DNA from: an uncultured Nocardioides sp.
Lineage (GTDB): Bacteria > Actinomycetota > Actinomycetes > Propionibacteriales > Nocardioidaceae
Direction of reading: 5' to 3'
DNA length: 19,677 bases
Assembly (NCBI RefSeq): GCF_946885725.1
Contig: NZ_CAMPGZ010000059.1
Location: 1 to 19,677 of the forward strand
Below, in pieces: positions 7,205 to 13,691 of this stretch (its first letter is position 1; each line of letters starts with the position of its first letter). The position numbers and the translations under genes are program-made. Below the pieces are notes generated by a model that saw nothing but the letters and a program-made list of their open reading frames with translations, had not been told where the DNA came from and did no database searches.

Positions 7205-7351
7205 GCAGACCCCCCTGCCGTTGCCACCCCGGACGATTGTGACGAAATGCCCCATTCCGCGCGACGAATCGCCGGAGATTTCACCTTGCGCCGCGTCCAC
7301 TCCCGGGACGTGTCCCCCGCGCGACCCCCGTCCGGCTGCCAGAGTAACCGC
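7205..7351. promoter_or_regulatory. Divergent intergenic region (GGDEF genes / beta-glucosidase)
   Basis: A 147-bp gap between divergent genes. It holds the Shine-Dalgarno of the minus-strand GGDEF gene. CAGAGT (7340-7345), six bases before the GTG at 7352, is a weak leaderless -10 box. A 12-bp inverted repeat GGGAC-GT-GTCCC (7305-7316) could be a sugar-responsive operator, but no regulator gene is adjacent. No terminator or RNA element was recognised. Confidence 0.3.
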
Positions 7352-8749
7352 GTGCCCGACACCGCCTCGTCGTCCGTTCCGCGTCCCGTTCCTGCGCTGC
7401 CTGACCTGGGTGGACTGCCTCCGGGGTTCCGGTTCGGTGCCAGCACGGCGGCGTACCAGATCGAGGGCGGCGTCACCGCCGACGGCCGCGGCCCGAGCGT
7501 CTGGGACAGGTTCTGCGCCCAGCCGGGGCGGATCAAGGACGGCAGCAGCGGGGCCGAGGCCTGCGACCACTACCACCGGTGGGCCGAGGACGTCGCGCTG
7601 ATGAAGGCCTGCGGCCTCGACGGCTACCGGTTCTCGATCGCCTGGCCGCGCGTCGTACCGACCGGGTCTGGTGCGGTGAACCCGGCCGGCCTGGCCTTCT
7701 ACGACCGGCTGGTCGACGCGCTGCTCGAGGCGGGCGTGGCGCCGATGGCGACGCTGTTCCACTGGGACCTGCCGCAGCCGCTCGAGGACGCCGGCGGCTG
7801 GCTGGTGCGGGAGACCGCCGAACGCTTCGCGGAGTACGCCGCCGTGGTCGGCGAGGCGCTCGGCGACCGGGTCGGGCACTGGGTGACCGTCAACGAGCCC
7901 AACGTGGTCACGATGCTCGGCTACGCGACCGGGGTGCACGCGCCGGGCCGGACGCTGATGTTCGACGCGCTGCCGGCCGCGCACCACCTGCTGCTCGGGC
8001 ACGGCCTGGCTGTGCAGGCGCTGCGCGCCGCGGGTGCGCGCTCGGTCGGCTGCGCCAACAACCACACGCCGGTCGTCGCCGGCACCGACGCGCAGGCCGA
8101 CCGGGACGCGGCCGACCTCTACGACACCCTGTGGAACCGGCTGTTCGCCGAGCCGATGCTGCTCGGCTCCTACCCGGCCGGCTTCGGCGACCTGATGCCC
8201 GGTCCGGTCGCCGGCGACCTCGCGGTGATCGCGGCGCCCCTCGACTTCTACGGCGTCAACTACTACAACCCGACCCGGGTCGCCGCGCCCGGCACCGACC
8301 TGGCCCCGCTCGGTCACATGCCCGCTGGGGAGCTGCCGTTCGTGCTGGTGGAGCTCGACGGCTACGAGCGGACCGACTTCGGCTGGCCGGTCGTGCCGGA
8401 GGGACTCCGGGACACGTTGCTGCAGCTGCGCGAGCGGTACGGCGACCGGCTGCCGACCGTCACGATCACCGAGAGCGGCTGCTCCTACGACGACCCGGTC
8501 GAGCCCGACGGCGTCCGCGACGACCGGCGGATCGCCTACCTCGACGGCCACCTGCGCGCTGTCGAGGAGGCCGTCATCGCAGGCGTGGAGGTCGACGGCT
8601 ACTACACGTGGTCGCTGCTCGACAACTTCGAGTGGGCGGAGGGCTACGCGCAGCGGTTCGGTCTCGTGCACGTCGACTACGCGACGCAGAAGCGAACGCC
8701 GAGGGACTCCTTCGACTGGTACGCGCGGCTGATCGCGTCCCGCCGGTGA
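7352..8749 (+). CDS. GH1 family beta-glucosidase
   Basis: A 465-aa (beta/alpha)8 glycoside hydrolase that releases glucose or related sugars from beta-linked glycosides, with retention of configuration. N-terminal GH1 signature: FRFGASTAAYQIEGG (about 26-40). The acid/base glutamate is E182 in VTVNEPNV. The nucleophile is E374 in TITESGCSYDD (TENG in most members, TESG here). The aglycone-site WSLLDNFEWAEGY follows at about 420-432. No signal peptide is visible, so the enzyme is cytoplasmic and needs imported substrate. The next gene, an MFS sugar symporter, overlaps it by 4 bp, so the two form an uptake-and-hydrolysis pair. The GTG at 7352 is favoured by a possible -10 box; a few N-terminal residues are uncertain. 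Exact specificity (cellobiose, other beta-glucosides) cannot be read from sequence. Confidence 0.94.
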   Translation: MPDTASSSVPRPVPALPDLGGLPPGFRFGASTAAYQIEGGVTADGRGPSVWDRFCAQPGRIKDGSSGAEACDHYHRWAEDVALMKACGLDGYRFSIAWPRVVPTGSGAVNPAGLAFYDRLVDALLEAGVAPMATLFHWDLPQPLEDAGGWLVRETAERFAEYAAVVGEALGDRVGHWVTVNEPNVVTMLGYATGVHAPGRTLMFDALPAAHHLLLGHGLAVQALRAAGARSVGCANNHTPVVAGTDAQADRDAADLYDTLWNRLFAEPMLLGSYPAGFGDLMPGPVAGDLAVIAAPLDFYGVNYYNPTRVAAPGTDLAPLGHMPAGELPFVLVELDGYERTDFGWPVVPEGLRDTLLQLRERYGDRLPTVTITESGCSYDDPVEPDGVRDDRRIAYLDGHLRAVEEAVIAGVEVDGYYTWSLLDNFEWAEGYAQRFGLVHVDYATQKRTPRDSFDWYARLIASRR

Positions 8750-10029
8750 CGACCGAGGCAGCGGGCCCCGTGGGTCCCGCGGGCACTGCTGGGGTCGCGC
8801 CGGTCACGGCGCTCGCCGAGCCGCAGGAGCTCGTCGGCCGCGGCTGGGTCGGCCGCGTCACGCTGGCCGGCCTCGGCGTCTGGGCGGGGTTCTTCGGACC
8901 TATCCAGGTGCTGCTCGCGCAGCAGGCCGAGGCGGTCGCTCCTGGCGACAAGGAGCTGGTGTTCGGCCTGGTGACGGGTCTCGGCTCGGCCGTCTCGGTG
9001 GTGGCGAACCCGCTGTTCGGCGCGCTGTCGGACCGCACCACGTCCCGTTTCGGTCGGCGGGTGCCGTGGGTGCTCGGCGGCGCGGTGGTCGGCGCTCTGG
9101 CCCTGCTCGTGCTGGCCGTCGCGGACTCGGTCGCGCTGATGGTGGTGGGGTGGTGCCTGGCGCAGGCGGCGCTGAACGCGATGTACGCCGCGCTCACCGC
9201 GACCGTCCCCGACCTCGTCCCGGTGCGCCAGCGCGGTGTCGTCGGCGGCTGGGTCGCGGTGTCCCAGACGCTCGGCATCGTCGGCGGCGTCGGCATCGCC
9301 ACCGCGACGGGCGGCCTCACCGCGGGGTACGTCGCCACCGCCACCGCCGTGGTGGTGCTGGCTGCGCCGTACCTCTGGAGGAGTGGCGACGTACCGCTGC
9401 CGAAGGCGCTGCGCCCGGCGTGGTCGACGGCGGCGTTCCTGCGCGGCTTCTGGCTCAGCCCGAGGGAGTACCCGGACTTCGCGTGGGCGTGGCTGACGCG
9501 GTTCCTGGTCAACCTCGGCAACGCGATGGGCACGCTGCTGCTGTACTTCTACCTCGACGACGCCGTCGGTTACGACGACCCCGAGGCCGGTGTGTTCGTG
9601 CTGACCGTTGTGTATGCGGTGTTCATCGTCGCGAGCACGGTGGTGTCCGGGCTGTGGTCGGACCGGCTGCGACGCCGCAAGGTGTTCGTGATCGTCGCCG
9701 GCGTCGTCACCGGTGCAGCCGCCCTCGTGCTCGCGCTGGTGCCGACCTGGACCGGCGCGCTCATCGGGGCGGTCGTGCTGGGGATCGGGTACGGCGTCTA
9801 CCTGTCCGTCGACTTCGCGCTGTGCACCGAGGTGCTGCCCGACGCCGAGTCGCGCGCCAAGGACCTCGGCGTCATCAACATCGCCAACGCTCTGCCCCAG
9901 GTGTTCGCGCCGTTCCTCGGTGCGTTCCTGATCGCGCAGGCCGGCGGCTACGTGACGTTGTACGTCGTCGCGGCCGCCGTCTGCGTGCTCGGATCCGTGC
10001 TGGTGACCCGGATCCGCAGCGTCGCCTGA
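8746..10029 (+). CDS. MFS transporter, GPH-type sugar:cation symporter
   Basis: A 427-aa polytopic membrane protein with about 12 predicted hydrophobic segments. The loop 2-3 motif ALSDRTTSRFGRRVPW (about 94-109) is the form seen in glycoside-pentoside-hexuronide and sucrose-type symporters. A second, related motif, SGLWSDRLRRRK, lies in the second half. It probably imports a beta-glucoside or oligosaccharide with H+ or Na+. The GTG at 8746 overlaps the beta-glucosidase stop (GTGA), giving a two-gene operon whose transporter supplies the hydrolase. The first 30 residues are Gly/Pro/Ala-rich and cytosolic. The gene ends one base before repeat A copy 2. Substrate is inferred from the partner gene only. 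Confidence 0.9.
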   Translation: MTTEAAGPVGPAGTAGVAPVTALAEPQELVGRGWVGRVTLAGLGVWAGFFGPIQVLLAQQAEAVAPGDKELVFGLVTGLGSAVSVVANPLFGALSDRTTSRFGRRVPWVLGGAVVGALALLVLAVADSVALMVVGWCLAQAALNAMYAALTATVPDLVPVRQRGVVGGWVAVSQTLGIVGGVGIATATGGLTAGYVATATAVVVLAAPYLWRSGDVPLPKALRPAWSTAAFLRGFWLSPREYPDFAWAWLTRFLVNLGNAMGTLLLYFYLDDAVGYDDPEAGVFVLTVVYAVFIVASTVVSGLWSDRLRRRKVFVIVAGVVTGAAALVLALVPTWTGALIGAVVLGIGYGVYLSVDFALCTEVLPDAESRAKDLGVINIANALPQVFAPFLGAFLIAQAGGYVTLYVVAAAVCVLGSVLVTRIRSVA

Positions 10030-10095
10030 CGTTGCGGTTTGGTCCCCAACCGCAAGAACCCGGCAGCCGATCGTGCGGTTTTCGACCAATCGATG
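10030..10095 (+). repeat. Palindromic intergenic repeat family A, copy 2
   Basis: The second copy of the 66-bp element, in the same orientation as copy 1 at 4913. It fills the gap between the convergent MFS and secreted-peptidase genes. Both halves match copy 1 exactly, except for the 11-base centre and the 3-base internal bulge (TTC here, CGT in copy 1). The stem TTGGTC-N3-AACCGCA with TGCGGTT-N3-GACCAA is conserved, as is the competing TTGCGGTT/AACCGCAA hairpin. It begins one base after the MFS stop codon. Confidence 0.85.
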
Positions 10096-10109
10096 GGGTG
10101 CTCGACGGG

Positions 10110-12200
10110 TCAGCCGCGGGTCAGCGTGACCGTCAGGTTGCCCACGTTGTCGCGGAAGTCGAGGTCCATCACCGCGAGGCGCAGCGGCCCGCTCTTGTCC
10201 ACGACGAACGACGTCGAGTAGGTGTGCGCGTCGTTGCACGGCCCCCAGCTGTGCAGCTCTCCGTCGACCCACAGCTCGAGCGGGTCCTGCTCCAGGGCGA
10301 GGGACGAGTCGCGCGACGCCCAGCCTGCCGCCGTACCCACGCAGGTCGCGTCGGCGGTGACGCCGTGCGAGGTGTACGTGCCGGAGACGGACAGCGTGAC
10401 GCGCTGGCCCTTCTTCAGCCGCATCGTCGACACGGTGCCGTTCTTGCCCGCGACGTTCACGTCGACGACGTCCTGCTTCATCGTCCAGGGCGTCGTCTTC
10501 TCCGGCGCCTCGCCGCGGACCTGCTTCGGCGTCGGGATCGACGTCAGTCGCTGCACGGTCACCGTCAGCTCGCCGGAGTTGCCGCTCGGGCCGTACGGGT
10601 CCCAGATCATCAGCTGGAGCCGCCGCGTCTCGGCGGCGGTGAACGTCATGACGTGCGTGTGCGACGAACAGTCGGTGCGCGACTCACCGTCGAACGGCTG
10701 ACCGTTGACGTAGAGGTTGCCGTGGTCGGCGTCGGGCGTGCGCAGGTCGAGCGACGCGGACTGGTACCAGGTGCCGCCCACTGCGATGCACTGCCCGTCG
10801 GTCTGCACGCCGCGGCCCAGGTCGACGACGCCGGAGACGGTCAGCCGGTAGCGCGCGCCCTGCTCGACCTCCTGCGTCGTCAGCACCGGCGACGACGCGG
10901 CCGCCGGCACCTGCACGGTCTCGGCCAGCGTGTTGAGGTTGCCCCGCGTCGACGCCATTGCGGCCGGCCCGGCCGAGAGCGTCGGGTACTTCGGGAGCCG
11001 GCGCCGTACGTCGGTCTTCTTCTTCGACACGAGCAGCACGAGCTTGCCGGTCGTCGCGCTCGTCGGGGACGCGAGCTTCACGCGGAGCGGCCGCGACTTC
11101 CTCGGGATGTACGTCGTGGAGTACACGTGGTCGGTGGCGCAGGTCCGGCCGAAGCGGAGCGAGCCGTCGACCTTCACGCCGGTCCCGGCCGCGACCCACG
11201 AGCGGGCCGGGGCGGACCACACGCAGGCCGCGTCGCCGACCCGGTCGGGCGCGCCGTACGCGACGACGCCGGCGACGGTCACCTTGTACTTCTTGCCCTT
11301 GCGGAGCTTCCACTTCGACTTGTACGTGGACCCGTCGAGCGGGAGCTTCACCTTCGCCATCTTGCGTGTCTTGGACAGGCGCAGCTCGCCCTTGACCGGC
11401 TTGCCGACCTTGATCTTCTTCTGCTGCTTCGACGAGTCGCTCGGCGGCGGGGTCACCGGCGCGGGTGTCGGCACCGTGGGCGAGGGTGCCGGCACGGTGG
11501 GAGTCGGGTCGGTCGGTGCAGGCGGAGTGGGCGGCGTGGTCGGCGTCGGGGTGCCCGGCGGCTGCCAGGTCGGGTCGTCGCGGTGGTACCAGCTGGTCTC
11601 GCCGGCGCCACCCGCGCGCGACAGCGAGATGTGCACGTGGTTGCGGTGCCGCAGCGTCGCCGAGCACTTCGCCTTCTTCTTCCGGCAGCTGGAGTGGGTG
11701 TAGTCGCGCTTGGCGAACCCGCGGTACGACGCGTAGATGTGGTCGTTCCAGATCAGGTACATGATCCCCATCCGGCGGGCGAGCGCCGCGGGGTTGCCCT
11801 CGCTGTCGGGCGCGAGGATCTTCGCGAAGAAGTCCTTGACGTAGCCGCGGTCGCGGGCCGACTTCACGTTCACCGCCCAGTCGAACGCGCGACCCTCCTT
11901 GTGCTCCGACGTACCGCTCGAGCCGCAGCCCCGGGAGATCCCGAGCGACCCGCTGCCGGGGTACTTCTTCATCAGCCACTTCGACAGCGCGACCGTGCCC
12001 GGCTTCGGGTCGGGGCTGCACCGCGTCTGCGGCTCGTAGCCCGGGAAGTCCTCGATCGGCACCGCCTGCGCCGCGATGGGCGCCAGGACGACGAGGGCGA
12101 GCACCAGCCCCGCCAGCCGGCGTACGCCCACAAGCGGACGGGCCGGCCGTCGCGACGACAGCCGGGCGAGAAGGTTCGGACGAGGCGACGCGGACGACAT
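10110..12200 (-). CDS. Secreted M15-type peptidase-like protein with three LecA-like repeats
   Basis: A 696-aa exported protein. A long basic N-region and hydrophobic core give a signal peptide, with likely cleavage after AQA at about residue 46. The N-terminal domain (about 50-210) carries SEHKEGRAFDW (98-108) and NHVHISLS (187-194), a pattern like the SxHxxGxAxD and HxH zinc ligands of M15-type DD-peptidases. It also resembles the C-terminal domain of ARB_07466-like proteins. A Pro/Thr-rich linker follows (213-255). Three tandem beta-rich repeats come next (about 283-392, 424-551, 574-694). Each has a Gly-x-x-Y/V-x-V-T-V-x-G core and one Cys pair (326/354, 471/511, 620/655). Repeats 2 and 3 end in DPYGPSGNSGELTVTV and DLDFRDNVGNLTVTL, like the calcium/galactose site of LecA (PA-IL). 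It probably acts on cell-wall peptide while binding surface glycan. Activity is inference. Confidence 0.8.
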   Translation of the reverse strand: MSSASPRPNLLARLSSRRPARPLVGVRRLAGLVLALVVLAPIAAQAVPIEDFPGYEPQTRCSPDPKPGTVALSKWLMKKYPGSGSLGISRGCGSSGTSEHKEGRAFDWAVNVKSARDRGYVKDFFAKILAPDSEGNPAALARRMGIMYLIWNDHIYASYRGFAKRDYTHSSCRKKKAKCSATLRHRNHVHISLSRAGGAGETSWYHRDDPTWQPPGTPTPTTPPTPPAPTDPTPTVPAPSPTVPTPAPVTPPPSDSSKQQKKIKVGKPVKGELRLSKTRKMAKVKLPLDGSTYKSKWKLRKGKKYKVTVAGVVAYGAPDRVGDAACVWSAPARSWVAAGTGVKVDGSLRFGRTCATDHVYSTTYIPRKSRPLRVKLASPTSATTGKLVLLVSKKKTDVRRRLPKYPTLSAGPAAMASTRGNLNTLAETVQVPAAASSPVLTTQEVEQGARYRLTVSGVVDLGRGVQTDGQCIAVGGTWYQSASLDLRTPDADHGNLYVNGQPFDGESRTDCSSHTHVMTFTAAETRRLQLMIWDPYGPSGNSGELTVTVQRLTSIPTPKQVRGEAPEKTTPWTMKQDVVDVNVAGKNGTVSTMRLKKGQRVTLSVSGTYTSHGVTADATCVGTAAGWASRDSSLALEQDPLELWVDGELHSWGPCNDAHTYSTSFVVDKSGPLRLAVMDLDFRDNVGNLTVTLTRG

Positions 12201-12333
12201 GCAGATCCCCAGGGAATCGTGAGCGGGCGGAAGACGTGATGCACCCGGACCATCGGCAGCCCGCCCCGTCGACCTGAGGCAGCCGGTAAGGAAAGTCGGT
12301 GTTTCTCGGCGTGTCGCGCTTGACGCGCGGGAT

Positions 12334-12408
12334 TCATGTAAAGCGGAGTTATTGCGACCACCAGCCCGCCCGGCGCGCTCGGAGCCGCGCTAACTCCGCT
12401 TTACATGA
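12334..12408. repeat. Long perfect inverted repeat, element B
   Basis: TCATGTAAAGCGGAGTTA (12334-12351) is the exact reverse complement of 12391-12408: an 18-bp perfect stem. The stem extends inward by one mismatch, one wobble and a GCG/CGC triplet. The inner ~30 bases are GC-rich, whereas the arms are relatively AT-rich. It lies between divergent genes, so it is not a terminator for either. Only one copy is in the window. Confidence 0.88.
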
Positions 12409-12444
12409 GTTCGGGGCGCCGCTCTCCCACCGCGCCCGGCTCCC

Positions 12445-12450
12445 TAGGAT
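12445..12450 (+). promoter_or_regulatory. -10 box, leaderless promoter of small membrane protein
   Basis: TAGGAT matches TANNNT and is followed by six bases and the ATG at 12457. No Shine-Dalgarno sequence is present. This is the clearest leaderless promoter in the window. Confidence 0.6.
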
Positions 12451-12456
12451 CGGCGC

Positions 12457-12645
12457 ATGAAGCGCACGCTCCCCGTCGTCCTGGGCGTCCTGATGTTCCT
12501 GGTCGGCGGCGTCTGGAGCTTCCAGGGGATGGGCTATCTCGAAGGCAGCCCGATGACCGGGTCGTCGTTCTGGGCGATCACCGGCTCGATCGTCGCGGGG
12601 CTCGGCGTCGGGTTCGTGCTGGCCGGCCTCAAGAAGCGCGAGTAG
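12457..12645 (+). CDS. Small two-helix membrane protein, unknown function
   Basis: A 62-aa protein with two hydrophobic segments (about residues 5-21 and 37-57), joined by a loop with LEGSPMTGSS and ending in a basic KKRE tail. This is the pattern of a common actinobacterial small membrane protein that I know only as hypothetical. The start is fixed by TAGGAT six bases upstream, and the transcript is probably leaderless. It is monocistronic: the next gene converges on it, ending 4 bp after its stop. Sequence alone suggests no function. Confidence 0.8.
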   Translation: MKRTLPVVLGVLMFLVGGVWSFQGMGYLEGSPMTGSSFWAITGSIVAGLGVGFVLAGLKKRE

Positions 12646-12648
12646 CTC

Positions 12649-13053
12649 TCAGGACGAGCGCTCGCCCACGAGTCGCAGCAGCAGGCGTGGGTCCTCGGGC
12701 CACGCCTCGAGCAGTACGTCGCGCGGCACCGCGCGAGCGGCGTACCGCAGCGCCAAGGCGATCACCACGATGTCGTCGATCGGGCCGAGCACCGGCACGA
12801 ACTCCGGGATCAGGTCGATCGGCGACACCGTCCACGCCACCGCGACGAGCAGCGCGACCTTCGCCCGCCGCGGCACGTCCGGATGACGGCGCAGCCGCCG
12901 GGCAGTCGTCACACACGCAGGCAGGAACGCGACCAGGTCCCGCGCCGGTCCCGGCGGCAGCCGTCGCGCCAGCACGGCGAGCAGGGCGTACGCCGCCAGC
13001 AGCACCGCCAGCGCCACCGCGGCGACGACCAGCCACGACCGGAGATCGGTCAC
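12649..13053 (-). CDS. YkvA/DUF1232 family membrane protein
   Basis: A 134-aa protein with an N-terminal transmembrane segment (about residues 7-28) and the DUF1232 signature SPIDLIPEFVPVLGPIDD (77-94), a hydrophobic hairpin with acidic residues conserved in the YkvA family. Family function is unknown; some members are linked to envelope stress. The GTG at 13053 overlaps the stop of the upstream 2H-phosphoesterase gene (GTGA), so it is the second gene of a coupled pair. An ATG at 13110 in this frame would overlap the upstream gene by 61 bp and adds no family sequence. Confidence 0.9.
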   Translation of the reverse strand: MTDLRSWLVVAAVALAVLLAAYALLAVLARRLPPGPARDLVAFLPACVTTARRLRRHPDVPRRAKVALLVAVAWTVSPIDLIPEFVPVLGPIDDIVVIALALRYAARAVPRDVLLEAWPEDPRLLLRLVGERSS

Positions 13054-13580
13054 GCGGCCGACGTGCCGAACGGGAACGTCGCCACCGTCCGGCTCGCCCC
13101 CGGCTCCCACCAGAACAGCACGGCCTCGCGCGCGTACGTCGTGATCGGGAACCGCGACCCGAGCTCGAACTCCAGCCCCGCGACCTTCTCGCCCTCGGGC
13201 ATCGGCACGGTCAGGTGCGGTACGACGTCGTCGAACTCGCCGCCGTACGGCGGGTGCTCCGGGAACAGCCGCGCCAGCTCGTGCGTGAGGTGACGGAACG
13301 GGGCGGCCGGGCTCGGCGAGAGGTACACCGTGCCGCCCGGGAACGTGTGGATGCCCGTCAGCTGGTAGTCGAACGGCGTCACGTCGGCGAAGAACCGGCC
13401 CAGCTCGGCGAGTACCCCGTCGGTCATCCCGGTCAGGTCGACGAACGGTGCGAGCAGCGTGATGTGCGCGACCGTGTCGTCCGGGTCCTCCGGCACCAGG
13501 TCGGGGTTCATCCGCTCCATCCGCGGGCGCACCACCGGCTCGAGGTCCGGCACCGGGATCTGCACCGCGGTCTGGGGCAT
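13050..13580 (-). CDS. 2'-5' RNA ligase family protein (2H phosphoesterase)
   Basis: A 176-aa member of the 2H phosphoesterase superfamily (LigT/CPDase-like). Such proteins open cyclic phosphates or join or cleave 2'-5' phosphodiester bonds in RNA. The two catalytic HxT motifs are visible and correctly spaced: HITLLAPF (H39) and HLTVPM (H122). Length matches the family. The ATG at 13580 is preceded by TAGAAC six bases upstream (13592-13587), a near-TANNNT box, so a leaderless start is likely. Upstream lies a hairpin/T-tract that would end transcription from the FadH gene. It overlaps the DUF1232 gene by 4 bp. The RNA substrate is unknown. Confidence 0.9.
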   Translation of the reverse strand: MPQTAVQIPVPDLEPVVRPRMERMNPDLVPEDPDDTVAHITLLAPFVDLTGMTDGVLAELGRFFADVTPFDYQLTGIHTFPGGTVYLSPSPAAPFRHLTHELARLFPEHPPYGGEFDDVVPHLTVPMPEGEKVAGLEFELGSRFPITTYAREAVLFWWEPGASRTVATFPFGTSAA

Positions 13581-13586
13581 GCAGTA

Positions 13587-13592
13587 GTTCTA
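13587..13592 (-). promoter_or_regulatory. -10-like box of the 2H phosphoesterase operon
   Basis: TAGAAC on the minus strand lies six bases before the ATG at 13580. It follows the spacing of the other leaderless starts here but ends in C rather than T. Confidence 0.35.
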
Positions 13593-13596
13593 CCGC

Positions 13597-13614
13597 AAAA
13601 CGGGCTTTTGCCCG
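13597..13614 (-). terminator. Candidate intrinsic terminator after the FadH gene
   Basis: On the minus strand CGGGC-AAAA-GCCCG (13614-13601) forms a 5-bp GC stem with a 4-base loop, followed directly by TTTT (13600-13597). It lies 78 bases past the FadH stop and just before the next gene's promoter. The stem and T-run are short, so efficiency is uncertain. Confidence 0.45.
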
Positions 13615-13631
13615 GCACGGCTCATGGCGGG

Positions 13632-13688
13632 CGAGGGGTCACTTGTGCAGCGACACGCCGCCCACGAGCCTGATTTAGTGACCCCTCG
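13632..13688. repeat. Inverted repeat, element C
   Basis: CGAGGGGTCACT (13632-13643) and AGTGACCCCTCG (13677-13688) form a perfect 12-bp stem around a 33-base centre, giving a 57-bp element directly after the FadH stop. The centre can form a small hairpin, GTG-CAGCGA-CAC. Only one copy occurs in the window. Confidence 0.8.
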
Positions 13689-13691
13689 GCG

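Larger units (their letters stand above)
12201..12456. promoter_or_regulatory. Divergent intergenic region with leader of the secreted protein
   Basis: A 256-bp gap without a gene. Next to the minus-strand ATG at 12200 is GGGGATCTGC, a Shine-Dalgarno-like stretch. About 130 bases between it and palindromic element B could form a 5' leader. This contains GGTAAGGAAAGTCGG (plus strand, 12286-12300) and a repeated GGCTGCC (minus strand). I could not match it to a known riboswitch, including the c-di-AMP class common before actinobacterial wall hydrolases. Plus-side promoter elements are listed separately. Confidence 0.35.

Noticed and set aside
7305..7316. GGGAC-GT-GTCCC as a LacI-family operator of the beta-glucosidase operon
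   Set aside because: Short, GC-rich and expected by chance in this composition; the central CG typical of LacI sites is absent and no LacI gene is nearby. Kept only as a remark.
9066..12239. A 1057-residue open frame on the plus strand across the MFS and secreted-protein genes
   Set aside because: It spans two genes and a repeat, has no recognisable motif, and its composition is that of an out-of-frame shadow.
12201..12333. c-di-AMP (ydaO/yuaA) riboswitch upstream of the secreted peptidase
   Set aside because: The location would suit it, but I could not align the conserved core segments by eye.
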